A stretch of DNA of 52,205 bases from Cryptosporangium minutisporangium (GTDB lineage: Bacteria; Actinomycetota; Actinomycetes; Mycobacteriales; Cryptosporangiaceae): assembly GCF_039536245.1 (NCBI RefSeq), contig NZ_BAAAYN010000007.1, forward strand, positions 91,947-144,151. The letters run 5' to 3'. The notes below the pieces were generated by a model. The model searched no databases. It saw nothing but the letters and a program-made list of their open reading frames with translations, and was not told the DNA's origin. Below, piece after piece: positions 26,389 to 35,564 of this stretch (positions within the stretch are counted from its first letter, which is position 1; every line of letters begins with the position of its first letter). The position numbers were made by a program, and so were the translations under genes.

Positions 26389-27086
26389 CGTGCCGTCTCC
26401 CACGCGTACCCGACGCCGTGCACGGTGCGGATCCGGTCACCGCCGAGCTTGCGGCGCAGCGCCTTGATGTGGCTGTCGACGGTGCGACTGGCGGCGCCGT
26501 CCGTCCATCCCCAGATCGCGGCCAGCAACCGCTCCCGCGGCAGCACCGTCCGGGGCCGGGACGCGAGAAAGACCAGCAGGTCGAACTCGGTGCGGGTCAG
26601 GTGCACCTCGTCACCGGCCACCCGTACCCGGCGTTCGGCCAGGCTGATCTCGACGTCGTCGATCGCGATCCGCTCGGACTCGGCCGGTTCGGCGCCGATC
26701 CCGGCCAGCTCCGCCGCCCGGTCGACCCGGCGGAGCAGCGCGTGGGCCCGCGCGACCAGTTCCCGCATGCTGAACGGCTTGGTCAGGTAGTCGTCGGCGC
26801 CCACGGCGAGACCCACGAGGACGTCGGTCTCGGCGTCCCGGGCGGTGAGCATCAGCACCGGGACGGCGCGTTCGGCCTGCAGCCGCCGGCAGACCTCCAG
26901 GCCGTCGTAGCCGGGGAGCATGATGTCGAGGACGACGAGGTCGTGCGGGTGAGCGGCGAACGCGGCCACCGCGGCCGGCCCGTCACCGGCCAGCTCCACC
27001 GAGAAACCCTCGGCGCGGAGCCGGGTCGCGATCGACTCGGCGATCGTCTGTTCGTCCTCGACCACGAGGACTCGGCGCTCGCTCAT
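26385..27086 (-). CDS. OmpR/PhoB-family response regulator
   Basis: A 233-residue two-domain regulator: receiver domain (1-120) with VLVVEDEQ, the phosphorylated Asp54 in VVLDIMLPG, and KPFSMRELVAR; then a winged-helix output domain (about 140-233) with HLTRTEFDLLVFLASRP and RTVDSHIKALRRKLGG. The ATG at 27086 gives the standard N-terminus MSERRVLVVEDE; the upstream start at 27119 adds only a loose extension. It is the first gene of the regulator-kinase-DUF4153 run. The 126-base gap upstream lies between it and the permease gene. Confidence 0.94.
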   Translation of the reverse strand: MSERRVLVVEDEQTIAESIATRLRAEGFSVELAGDGPAAVAAFAAHPHDLVVLDIMLPGYDGLEVCRRLQAERAVPVLMLTARDAETDVLVGLAVGADDYLTKPFSMRELVARAHALLRRVDRAAELAGIGAEPAESERIAIDDVEISLAERRVRVAGDEVHLTRTEFDLLVFLASRPRTVLPRERLLAAIWGWTDGAASRTVDSHIKALRRKLGGDRIRTVHGVGYAWETAR

Positions 27087-27212
27087 GGCGCTGACTGTAG
27101 GAGCCACTGGTGGCGGCAACCGTCGGAGATCTGGCAGATCTTGTGAAGATCGTGGTCAGGACTCGTGGTCGACGAGGTTCTCGCCGGCCACGGACCTGTG
27201 CCCGACGCCGGC

Positions 27213-28013
27213 TCAGGCGTCGCGGCGGACCAGCACGGCGCCGCCGGCCGCGAGCGCGACCGCGACCGCGACCCAGGCGGCCAGCACCACAGCACCGGCC
27301 GCCGGCCCGAGTAGCTCGATCGGCCCGCCGTCGGTGGTCACCGCGTACAGACTCTGCGCGGCCGCGACCGGCGTGTACTTGAGGGTCGCGTCCTCGACCG
27401 ATTGGGACAGGGCGGCCGGAATCACGAGGAACGCGGCGGCGAACATCGTGATCGCGCCGGCTGTGTGGCGAAACCCCGTTCCGACACCGAGTCCCAGGAG
27501 CGTGGCCGCGAGCGGATAGGCAGCGGCGCCCAGCACTGCCGGGGCGACGCCGTCATCGGTCAGCGCCACGGCGTCGTCACCGAGAACGTTCTGCACGACG
27601 ACGAACGAGACCAGGCACACCACCAGGCCCAGCGGCGTCACCACCGCGATCAGCACGACGGCTTTGCCGACGAGCAGCGGACACCGCCGCGGTACCGCGG
27701 TGAGGCTCGCGCGGATCAGGCCGGATCCGTGCTCGCCGGTCGCCTGTAGGACACCGAACACCCCGAGCACCAACCCCAGTCGATCGAGCCCGAGGAACGT
27801 CACGTCGACGGCCTGCGCGGCACCGGCGGCCTCCTCGCCGGATCGGACCGCGCTCCGGTGCGCGAAGCCGAACGCGGTCGCCATCCCCACGGTGATCACG
27901 GCGGCGGTGCCGAGCGTGACCCACGTCGACCGCAACGACCACAGTTCAGTCCATTCGGAGCGGACGACCCGAGGCTGGGTGACGACTCCGCGCTGGGCGC
28001 CGAGGACGCTCAT
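27213..28013 (-). CDS. ABC-2 type transporter permease, probably orphaned
   Basis: A 266-residue membrane protein with six predicted helices (about 32-50, 75-92, 117-140, 160-180, 188-208, 235-258) and the ABC-2 permease signature EWTELWSLRSTW at the N-terminus and GEHGSGLIRASLTAVPRR in the first long loop. Such permeases need a separate ATPase. The ATG at 28013 overlaps the stop of an upstream ATPase remnant, the usual coupling for these pairs, but that ATPase has lost all but its C-terminus. The permease frame itself is intact, so it may be recently orphaned or use another ATPase. Confidence 0.85.
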   Translation of the reverse strand: MSVLGAQRGVVTQPRVVRSEWTELWSLRSTWVTLGTAAVITVGMATAFGFAHRSAVRSGEEAAGAAQAVDVTFLGLDRLGLVLGVFGVLQATGEHGSGLIRASLTAVPRRCPLLVGKAVVLIAVVTPLGLVVCLVSFVVVQNVLGDDAVALTDDGVAPAVLGAAAYPLAATLLGLGVGTGFRHTAGAITMFAAAFLVIPAALSQSVEDATLKYTPVAAAQSLYAVTTDGGPIELLGPAAGAVVLAAWVAVAVALAAGGAVLVRRDA

Positions 28014-28170
28014 CGCGAGGCCTCCTGGTAATCGACGGCGTCCCTGGTCAGCTCCATGTACGCCTCCTCCAGTGAGGCCCGGCGCGGGGTGAGTTCGGAC
28101 CGGGCCAGCCGGCGGTCCGCTGCCACCTCGCTGCCGGCATACGTGCCGATCGGGGCGACCGGGGGTGAGG
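28010..28170 (-). pseudogene. Remnant of an ABC transporter ATP-binding subunit
   Basis: Only the last ~50 residues survive. The sequence RSELTPRRASLEEAYMELTR then DAVDYQEASR is the typical C-terminal end of ABC-2 ATPases, where SLEEAFxELT is conserved. No Walker A, signature or Walker B motif exists upstream: the sequence breaks at about 28170, next to the start of a response-regulator fragment on the other strand. The stop overlaps the permease start by 4 bases, so the reading frame is the original one. I infer a deletion that removed the 5' nine-tenths of the gene. Confidence 0.75.
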
Positions 28171-28174
28171 CCGC

Positions 28175-28611
28175 GTGATCCGAATCCTGGTGGTCGACGA
28201 CGAGCCGATGGTCTGCGCTCATCTGCGGACGATTCTCGGCTCCGCGCCGGATCTGGACGTGGTCGATCAGGCGCACGACGGGGCGGCCGCGGTCGAGGCG
28301 GTGATTCGGTACCGGCCGGACGTCGTCCTGCTGGACCTGCGGATGCCGGGTGTGGACGGCCTGGCGGCGATCGAACGTCTCACCCGGCTGCCCGTGCCCC
28401 CGGTGATCGTCGTGCTGACGACGTTCGACGCCGACCACGACGTCACCCGCGCGCTTCGGGCCGGGGCGGCCGGCTTCCTGGTGAAGTCGACGCCCCCGCA
28501 GGACCTGATCGGGCTGGTCCGAGTGGATACGTCTCCCGGCTCCTTCTCAAGCTGGGCTGTGCGAACCGCACCCAAGTCGGCCTCCTCGCCCAGCACCTCT
28601 GCGCTGAGTGA
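28175..28611 (+). pseudogene. Broken NarL/LuxR-type response regulator
   Basis: The receiver domain is good from the GTG at 28175: MIRILVVDDEPMV, Asp54 in VVLLDLRMPG, and AGAAGFLVKSTPPQDLIGLV. From about 28524 the frame runs into unrelated residues. In the second frame, 28528-28611 encodes YVSRLLLKLGCANRTQVGLL followed by AQHLCAE, the very end of a LuxR-type DNA-binding domain. About 60 codons, most of the helix-turn-helix, are therefore missing and the frame shifts. The normal partner histidine kinase is absent. Together with the ATPase remnant it marks a decayed transporter/two-component module. Confidence 0.8.
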
Positions 28612-28675
28612 GGGACGTCGAGCAGATCGCGTTCGAGACGTAGGGCGCTAGCAAGAGCAAGCGGAAGCTGGCGTG

Positions 28676-31600
28676 CTATCCGCGCAGGCGGAGGCCCCGT
28701 GGTGTCGGTCGGAAGCCCGCGGCTTCCAGAGCATCGGCGAGCGGGCTGCCGCCCACGCGCGTGCCGTCGGCGCGCTCCACCGCGAGCCCGCCGAGGCGCC
28801 CGGCGTGCACCGCCTCCGCGAGCGCCCTCGCGGCCAGCCCCAGCACCGCCGAATCGTCGCGGTAAGAGAGCAGCGTCTTGCCACCCCGCTCCACGTAGAG
28901 CGTCAGCGCGCCGTCGACCAGCACCACCACGGCACCGGCCTTCCGTCCGGGTTGGTGGCCCCGGGCCCGGCCCTTCGCCTGAGCGCCCTCGGCGGCCTCC
29001 GGCTCGTCGGCCTCACCCCCGGCGGACGAACCTCGGTCCGGCCACGACAGCGCCGCGCCGTACGGGTTGGCCGGGTCGGTCGCCGCGAGCACCACCGCCT
29101 GCGGTTGTCGTTCGTCCGCCTCCAGCTCCGACGCGACGGCCCGCAGCCGCTCGACCGCGCCCGGCTCGGCGAACTGCGCCCCGCCGAGTCCCTCGACGAA
29201 GTACCCGCGCCGCACTCGTCCGGTGTCCTCGGCGGCGCCGAGGACCCGGTACAGCGCCCCGAAGCCACCGACCAGCCGCTCGGGTCCGACCGTGCCCCGC
29301 ACCACGACGCCGTGCCGGTCGAGCATGACCTCGGCGGCGGCGTGGGCGCGGCGGGTCGGATCCAGCTCCCGGTCGGGCACGAGTGACCACCGCCCGGCCA
29401 TCGTCGGTGGGCCGGTGCGGCTCGGCATCGCGGGCCGCGGCACACCTCGGCCGGACGCCGTACCCGCCCCGCCGAGCCCGCCCAGCCCTGGCCGACCGGC
29501 CCGGCGGAACCGCCCGCTCGGCGCTGCGCGGCGGACCGAATGCCGGGTCCGGCCGCCGTTCTGCAGCGCCCGCAGCGGGGCGAGCGTGTCGTTCGTGACG
29601 ACGCCCGCCCACACCAGGTCCCACACCGCGGCCGCCAGCTCCGCGTCGTCGGTGGTGCCCAACTCTGCGCCGACCGCGTCGGACAGCGCTCGGAAGAACA
29701 GCGCCCGCCCGTCGGCCAGCGCGGCGATCGCCGCGTCGTGCAGCGGTGTCGAGCTCCACTCGACCGGAGGGGGCAGCAGCAGCGGTGCGGCGTCCGCGTA
29801 GGCCAGCGTCACCCACCCGTCGTCGCCGGGCAGCGACCCGGCGCCGCTCCACACCACCTCACCGGCCGTACAGAGCTCGTCGAGCAGCGCGGGGTAGTAA
29901 TCCGGGATCCGGGACGCCAGCACGAGCTGCTCCAGCGCGGACGCCGGCACCGCGAGACCCTGCAACTGCTCGATCGCTCGCAGCAGAGCGTCGGCGGCAC
30001 CGGTGCGTGGCGCGGACGACCGGGACCCCCGTCGGTCGCCGGTCGGCTGCGCGGCGGTGACCTGCTGCCAGCGCGCCAGGAACGTCGTGTACGCAGCCGG
30101 CCCGACCGGCTCCACCTCCTTGCGGAGTGCGGCCAGCGACCGGCGGCGCAGCGTCCGCAGCACCTCGGCGTCGCACCACTCGGTGCCAGCACCGTCCGGG
30201 CGGAACTCACCGGACGTCACGCGCCGGGTGGCCGCGAGCCGCTGCAATGCGCCGTGCACCACCGCGACGCCGAGCCCGAAGCGCTCCGCGCACTCGGCCG
30301 CGCGGAACGGCCCGTGCGTGCGGGCGTACCGGCTCACCAGGTCACCGAGCGGATCGCGCACCGGCTCGGTGAACGCCTCCGGGACGCCGACCGGCAGTGC
30401 CACCCCGAGCGCGTCCCGCACTCGGCCCGCGTCCTCGATCGCCAGCCAGCGTTCCTCACCGGCGATCCGCACCCGGATCGCCCGCCGCGCGGCCTCCAGC
30501 TCGGCCAGCCACTCGGGGGTCGCCTCGCGCTCGGCTGCCTCGGCGGTGCTCAGCCCGCCGAGTACGCGCAGCAGGTCGGCGGTCGAGTCGAGGTCGTACG
30601 CCCGCCGTTCGTCGGTGAGCCGCTGCAGCTGGCGCTCGGTCTCGGTGATCACGGCCGGGTCGAGCAGCTCACGGAGCTCCGCCCGGCCGAGCAACTCGGA
30701 CAGCAGCGACGAATCCAGGGCGAGCGCCTGCGCGCGTCGCTCCGCCAGTGGAGCGTCCCCCTCGTAGAGGAACGCACCGACGTACCCGAACAGCAACGAC
30801 CGCGCGAATGGCGACGGGGCCGGCGTCTCCACCTCGACCACGCGCAACGTCCGGGCTTGCAGCTCGCGGGCGAGCCCGACCAGCCCCGGGACGTCGAAGA
30901 CGTCCTGCAGGCACTCGCGCATCGTCTCCAGCACGATCGGGAACGAGCCGAACTCCGACGCCACCCCCAGCAGCTGCGCCGCGCGCTGCCGCTGCTGCCA
31001 GAGCGGGGTGCGACGGCCCGGGTTCCGGCGGGGGAGCAGCAGCGCACGGGCCGCGCACTCACGGAACCGGGCCGCGAACAACGCCGACCCGCCGACTTCG
31101 TCGGTGACCAACGGCTCGATCTCGTCCGGCTCGAACAGCGCCAGATCGGCGGTGGGTGTGGCCAGCTCCCCGGTCACGTCCGGCAGCCGCAGCACGATCC
31201 CGTCGTCGGAGTGCAGTGCCTGGACGTCCAGGCCGGTGCGTTCCCGCAGGCGGGCGGCGATCGCCAGTGCCCACGGTCCGTTGACCGGTGTGCCGAACAG
31301 CGAGTGCACCACGACGCGCCAGTCGCCCAGCTCGTCCCGGAAGCGTTCCACCACGACCGTGCGGTCGTCCGGGAGCCGGCCGGTCGCCTGCCGCTGTTCG
31401 TCCAGGTACGCCAGCAGGTTCGTGACGGCCCGCTGGTCCAGCCCGGCCGCGGCGGCGCGGGCCTGCGCGGCCTCGGCGTCGAGAGCGGACAGCTCGCGGA
31501 GGAAGCCACCGATGGCCCGGCCCAGCTCGACCGGGCGGCCCGCGGTGTCGCCCTTCCAGAACGGCATCCGGGCGGCCTGGCCGGGAGCGGGCGTCACGAG

Positions 31601-33460
31601 GACCCGGTCGTGGGTGATCTCCTCGATCCGCCAGGACGTCGAGCCGAGCAGGAAGACGTCGCCGACCCGGGACTCGTAGACCATCTCCTCGTCCAGCTCG
31701 CCGACCCGCCGACCCGGCTCTCCGGGCGCGCCGACCAGGAACACCCCGAACAGGCCACGGTCGGGGATCGTGCCGCCGCTGGTGACGACCAGCCGGTGCG
31801 CGCCGGGCCGGGCGGTGAGCACACCGGTGACCCGGTCCCAGACCAGCCGCGGACGCAGCTCGGCGAAGTCGTCGGACGGATAGCGGCCGGCCAGCATGTC
31901 GAGCACCGACTCCAGCGCGGAGTCGGGCAGCTCGGCGTACGGGGCGGCGCGCCGCAACACCGCGGCGAGATCGTCGACGGTCCACGGCTCCATCGAGACC
32001 ATCGCCACGACCTGCTGGGCGAGGACGTCGAGCGGGTTGCGGGGGTACCGCATCGACTCGATCTGTCCGGCGGCCATGCGCTCCGCCACCACCGCGCAGG
32101 AGAGCAGGTCGCCCCGGTGCTTGGGGAAGACCACACCACGCGAGGCGGCACCCACCTGGTGGCCGGCCCGCCCGATGCGCTGCAAACCGGACGCGACCGA
32201 CGGCGGCGCCTCCACCTGAACGACCAGGTCGACCGCGCCCATGTCGATGCCGAGCTCCAGGCTGGAGGTCGCCACGACGGCGGGCAGCCGACCGGCCTTC
32301 AGGTCCTCCTCGATGTCCCGCCGTTCTTCCCGGGAGACCGAGCCGTGGTGCGCCCGTGCGACCACCGGAGGAGCGCCGGCCGCGGCCCCGGACTGCGCCA
32401 TCAGCTCGGCCGGCATCCGAGCCGGCTCGAGCGGGGCGTCGCCAGGCCCTCGGTTGCCCGAACGGGCCCCCTCGACCGCTGCTGCTTCCTCGCTGCGCTC
32501 CTCGGCCAGCTCGTTGAGGTGGGCACAGAGACGCTCGGCCAGCCGCCGGGAGTTCGCGAACACGATCGTCGACCGGTGCCCGCCGACCAGGTCGAGCACC
32601 CGTTCCTCCACCGCCGGCCAGATCGAGTTGCGGCGCGGAGAGCCCAGCGCGTTGCCCTCGACCTCCCCCGTCGGCTCGCCGAGCTGCGACATGTCCTCGA
32701 CCGGCACCTCGACCGTGAGTTCGACCTGCTTCGCCGCCGGTGGCTGGACGATCGTCACCGGCCGGGCACCGCCGAGGAAGCGAGCCACCTCGTCGACGGG
32801 GCGCACGGTCGCGGACAGACCGACGCGCTGCGCGGGTCGTTCCAGCAGCTCGTCCAGCCGTTCCAGGCAGAGGGCGAGGTGGGCGCCGCGTTTGGTGCCG
32901 CAGACCGCGTGCACCTCGTCGAGGATGACGGTCTCCACGCCGCGGAGCGCGTCGCGGGCCTGGGAGGTGAGCAGCAAGAAGAGCGACTCGGGGGTGGTGA
33001 TCAGGATGTCGGACGGGGCGCGGGTGAACGCCCGGCGGTCGACTGCGGGTGTGTCGCCGGTGCGCATCGCCACGGTGACCGCGGGCTCGGGGTGCCCGAG
33101 CCGCTGGGCGGCCTGCCGGATGCCTGCCAGCGGGGCACGGAGGTTGCGCTCGACGTCCGCCGCGAGAGCCTTCAGGGGGCTGACGTAGAGCACCCGACAA
33201 CGGCGGGACGCGTCGGCCGGCGGTTGTTCGCGGCTCAGCCGGTCGAGCGCGGAAAGGAACGCGGCGAGCGTCTTTCCGGAACCGGTCGGCGCCACCACCA
33301 GTACGTCGTCGCCCTGCCCGATCGCCGACCAGGCCCCGAGCTGCGCCGCCGTCGCATCGGCGAACGCGGCCCGGAACCAGGCGCGGGCAGGCTCACCGAA
33401 CGCCTCGACCGGATCCGGCCCGGGGAACGCCCAGCGGGAGTCACCACCTGGAACTGCCAC
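28676..33460 (-). CDS. lhr: Large helicase-related protein Lhr
   Basis: A DNA-repair helicase of about 1,594 residues. Lhr is a 3'-5' single-strand translocase that unwinds DNA and RNA:DNA hybrids. The first ~880 residues form the Lhr core: motif I APTGSGKT (58-64 region), TTPESLFLLLTS, ILDEVHAVCGTKRG, LSATVRPVDEVARFLGG, IVFANSRRLAERL and QRIGRAGHQVG, then winged-helix and beta-barrel parts. The rest is the Lhr C-terminal domain found in the long bacterial form. I prefer the GTG at 33460 (GGCAGGA upstream); a GTG at 33529 would add 23 residues. In Mycobacterium lhr neighbours nei2; here a 6-kb block intervenes. A 1,415-codon antisense frame is a GC artefact. Confidence 0.95.
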   Translation of the reverse strand: MAVPGGDSRWAFPGPDPVEAFGEPARAWFRAAFADATAAQLGAWSAIGQGDDVLVVAPTGSGKTLAAFLSALDRLSREQPPADASRRCRVLYVSPLKALAADVERNLRAPLAGIRQAAQRLGHPEPAVTVAMRTGDTPAVDRRAFTRAPSDILITTPESLFLLLTSQARDALRGVETVILDEVHAVCGTKRGAHLALCLERLDELLERPAQRVGLSATVRPVDEVARFLGGARPVTIVQPPAAKQVELTVEVPVEDMSQLGEPTGEVEGNALGSPRRNSIWPAVEERVLDLVGGHRSTIVFANSRRLAERLCAHLNELAEERSEEAAAVEGARSGNRGPGDAPLEPARMPAELMAQSGAAAGAPPVVARAHHGSVSREERRDIEEDLKAGRLPAVVATSSLELGIDMGAVDLVVQVEAPPSVASGLQRIGRAGHQVGAASRGVVFPKHRGDLLSCAVVAERMAAGQIESMRYPRNPLDVLAQQVVAMVSMEPWTVDDLAAVLRRAAPYAELPDSALESVLDMLAGRYPSDDFAELRPRLVWDRVTGVLTARPGAHRLVVTSGGTIPDRGLFGVFLVGAPGEPGRRVGELDEEMVYESRVGDVFLLGSTSWRIEEITHDRVLVTPAPGQAARMPFWKGDTAGRPVELGRAIGGFLRELSALDAEAAQARAAAAGLDQRAVTNLLAYLDEQRQATGRLPDDRTVVVERFRDELGDWRVVVHSLFGTPVNGPWALAIAARLRERTGLDVQALHSDDGIVLRLPDVTGELATPTADLALFEPDEIEPLVTDEVGGSALFAARFRECAARALLLPRRNPGRRTPLWQQRQRAAQLLGVASEFGSFPIVLETMRECLQDVFDVPGLVGLARELQARTLRVVEVETPAPSPFARSLLFGYVGAFLYEGDAPLAERRAQALALDSSLLSELLGRAELRELLDPAVITETERQLQRLTDERRAYDLDSTADLLRVLGGLSTAEAAEREATPEWLAELEAARRAIRVRIAGEERWLAIEDAGRVRDALGVALPVGVPEAFTEPVRDPLGDLVSRYARTHGPFRAAECAERFGLGVAVVHGALQRLAATRRVTSGEFRPDGAGTEWCDAEVLRTLRRRSLAALRKEVEPVGPAAYTTFLARWQQVTAAQPTGDRRGSRSSAPRTGAADALLRAIEQLQGLAVPASALEQLVLASRIPDYYPALLDELCTAGEVVWSGAGSLPGDDGWVTLAYADAAPLLLPPPVEWSSTPLHDAAIAALADGRALFFRALSDAVGAELGTTDDAELAAAVWDLVWAGVVTNDTLAPLRALQNGGRTRHSVRRAAPSGRFRRAGRPGLGGLGGAGTASGRGVPRPAMPSRTGPPTMAGRWSLVPDRELDPTRRAHAAAEVMLDRHGVVVRGTVGPERLVGGFGALYRVLGAAEDTGRVRRGYFVEGLGGAQFAEPGAVERLRAVASELEADERQPQAVVLAATDPANPYGAALSWPDRGSSAGGEADEPEAAEGAQAKGRARGHQPGRKAGAVVVLVDGALTLYVERGGKTLLSYRDDSAVLGLAARALAEAVHAGRLGGLAVERADGTRVGGSPLADALEAAGFRPTPRGLRLRG

Positions 33461-34231
33461 GCGACCATCCTGCCTCGCACCCCCGACAAAACCGTGGGCC
33501 CGCAGCGCGCGCACGCGATCTGGCGGCACCCGTCGAGTCCGAACCGGTCAAGATCCACCCAGGGGTGGACGCACACGAGTTCAACCCACCGTTACGGTCT
33601 TAACACGCTGAGCGTTCGAACGGCGGGGGGTCGGTCGGGCGTTGGCGTGCAAACCGGGCGAAAGGGCGGTGAGTGGTGTTATCCACCGCGACGGGGGCGG
33701 GCGTGCGATTGCCGTGGCACGACCGACCCGCTGGGCGCGCGTACTGAGTCGGACCCACCTCCGACCCAGCGACGCCGGCCCCGGTAACCCGGCGAGGAGT
33801 ACCCCGGCAGGGGGAACCTGTCGGTCCCAGGTCCGGTTCGCCGGACCATTCACGGCACGAGGAAACCACCGCGGGGACGCGGTGATCGGTCGGCAACTGC
33901 TGACGGTGCGACGCCGCCCGTTAAGGGCCGCGCGGTGAGATCGGTGAGCTGGTCGGATGGGGGTCCGGCTAGTACGACGGCGCCGGTCGGACCTCAGGCA
34001 CCGCACCGGCAGTTCCGTCCTCCGGCGGAGAGGGGACGCACAGGAGGATCGGACGTCGGGCTCTGCCGCCTTCGGGCGCCAGGGGTCAGTGGGAAGCACG
34101 GCCGTCCAGCGGCTGGGCGGCGGAATCGAGGGGGTTCCGTCGTCCAGCCGCGCCATCCCCGTTCGTAGACGTGTCAGGAGCGGCCACCGGCCGGTGTGTG
34201 GGGCGCACCGTCGGTGGAGTGGCGCTCCTCC
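33461..34231. other. Gene-free region upstream of lhr, no feature recognised
   Basis: About 770 bases between lhr and the terminator of the next gene. Short frames exist on both strands (up to about 190 codons) but none shows a recognisable domain, a good ribosome site or codon pattern, and their compositions read like random GC-rich frames. I see no tRNA, RNase P, SRP or tmRNA signature. Local inverted repeats occur (for example around 33556-33572, CCACCC/GGGTGG). It could hold the lhr promoter, an untranslated RNA or a decayed gene. Confidence 0.5.
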
Positions 34232-34274
34232 AGGCGGCGGTACCGGGGGACTCCCGTCCTCGGTACCGCCGCCT
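34232..34274 (-). terminator. Strong hairpin terminator after PNPOx-GNAT gene
   Basis: A perfect 14-bp stem (AGGCGGCGGTACCG and its complement at 34261-34274) with a 15-base loop, 6 bases after the TAA stop of the minus-strand gene. Confidence 0.8.
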
Positions 34275-34280
34275 GTTCTG

Positions 34281-35549
34281 TTACGCCGTGGTCAGGCGCT
34301 CCTGCAGCCGGTTCCGATGGGCGGGCCACTCGGTCGAGGTCATGCCGTAGAGCACGGTGTCCCGCCAGGAACCGTCGCGGCGCTGCTTGTGCCGCCGGAG
34401 CACGCCTTCCCGGACCGCACCGAGTCGCTCGATCGCCACCTGCGAGCGCTCGTTCCGGATGTCCGTGTGCCAGGTGACCCGCTCGGCGCCGAGCGTCTCG
34501 AACGCGTGGCCCAGCAGCAACAGCTTCGCCTCGGTGTTCATCCCGGAGCGCCACCAGGCCTTGCCGAGGAACGTGTAGCCGATCGCGAGCGACGGCCGGC
34601 TCGGCTCGATCTCGTAGTACGACGTGCTGCCGATCGCTCGTCCGGTCACCACGTCCACCTGCGCGAACGGGACCCGTTCGCCGCGTTCGGCATCGGCCAG
34701 CGCGGTCTGGACGAGTCGCGTCATCTCCACGTGCGTGGACGGCACCGGGTGCGGGATGTACTCGTGCACCTCCGGGTCGCTCGCGGTGGCGAGCAGGTCG
34801 TCGACGTGCTGCAGACCGAGCGGCTCCAGCCGGACCCGTCGCCCCTCGAGCACCGGGGCGCGGTGCCAGTCGTCGCGCGGTCCGGCCGAGCCGGGGCGCC
34901 GGTACGCGGACAGATAGAAAGGTGTCGGCACCGACCCGAGGTCGGCCGAGGCCACCGGAGGCCCGGGCACGGTCCGCAGCGGTAGGAACCCGGCCCAGTA
35001 GGGGAGCCCGTAGTCTTCCGGCTCCTCCTCGACCACCGCACCCGGCACCAGACGGTCGCCGATCTTCGCCGACGCCTCGTCGAGCGGAATCGCCAGCACC
35101 GCGGTCGCGGCCAGTTCCTTCGGACTGGGCGGCCGGCAATCCGCGGCACGCCCCGGCGCGGCCTGGTCGAGCAGCGCGTCGAGCGCGCGGAGCTTCTCGT
35201 CCCGATCGCGGACCGGCCGCGCCAGCCCGTGCACGATCACCGAGCGGTAGTCCACCGAGTGGTTGAACCCGGAGCGCGCGAACACCAATCCGTCCAGCAG
35301 CGTCACCGTGACGCAGACCGGAACGCCGTCGTCGGCCTCGCGAAGTGGTCGGCTACCGGTGGAGCCGTGCAGGTACAGCGTGTCGCCGACGCGGGCGTGC
35401 AGGGTCGGGATCACTCGCGGCGCGCCGTCGACCACGATGCCGAGGTGCGCGACCAGCGCCTCGTCGAGGATGGCGGCGATCGTCTCCCGGTCGTAGCGGG
35501 CGCGGTCGGCATACCGGGTCGGCACGGTTCGTGCGCTCGGCGCGCTCAT
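34281..35549 (-). CDS. PNPOx-like / GNAT acetyltransferase fusion
   Basis: A 422-residue two-domain protein. Residues 1-215 are a flavin-binding split-barrel like pyridoxamine-phosphate oxidases (ILDEALVAHLGIVVDGAPRV, LYLHGSTGSRPLR, VDYRSVIVHGLARPV). Residues 250-415 are a RimJ/RimL-type GNAT domain (VRLEPLGLQHVDDLL, GRAIGSTSYYEIEPSRPSLA, GYTFLGKAWWRSGMNTEAKL). The first may act on a flavin or vitamin B6-like compound, the second would acetylate; the joint substrate is unknown. The ATG at 35549 has GAGGAGC upstream. It is divergent from a MocR regulator with two palindromes between them, and ends at a strong terminator, so it is a one-gene regulon candidate. Confidence 0.88.
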   Translation of the reverse strand: MSAPSARTVPTRYADRARYDRETIAAILDEALVAHLGIVVDGAPRVIPTLHARVGDTLYLHGSTGSRPLREADDGVPVCVTVTLLDGLVFARSGFNHSVDYRSVIVHGLARPVRDRDEKLRALDALLDQAAPGRAADCRPPSPKELAATAVLAIPLDEASAKIGDRLVPGAVVEEEPEDYGLPYWAGFLPLRTVPGPPVASADLGSVPTPFYLSAYRRPGSAGPRDDWHRAPVLEGRRVRLEPLGLQHVDDLLATASDPEVHEYIPHPVPSTHVEMTRLVQTALADAERGERVPFAQVDVVTGRAIGSTSYYEIEPSRPSLAIGYTFLGKAWWRSGMNTEAKLLLLGHAFETLGAERVTWHTDIRNERSQVAIERLGAVREGVLRRHKQRRDGSWRDTVLYGMTSTEWPAHRNRLQERLTTA

Positions 35550-35564
35550 TCTTGCTCCTCGATC

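Noticed and set aside
29540-33787. 1,415-codon open frame on the plus strand opposite lhr
   Set aside because: It is the antisense shadow of a GC-rich gene: Arg/Gly/Pro/Gln-rich, no domain, and it covers the whole Lhr gene whose motifs are clear.
33461-34231. RNase P RNA or c-di-AMP riboswitch in the gap upstream of lhr
   Set aside because: A GAGGAAA stretch and some GC hairpins are present but the long conserved RNase P and ydaO blocks are not.
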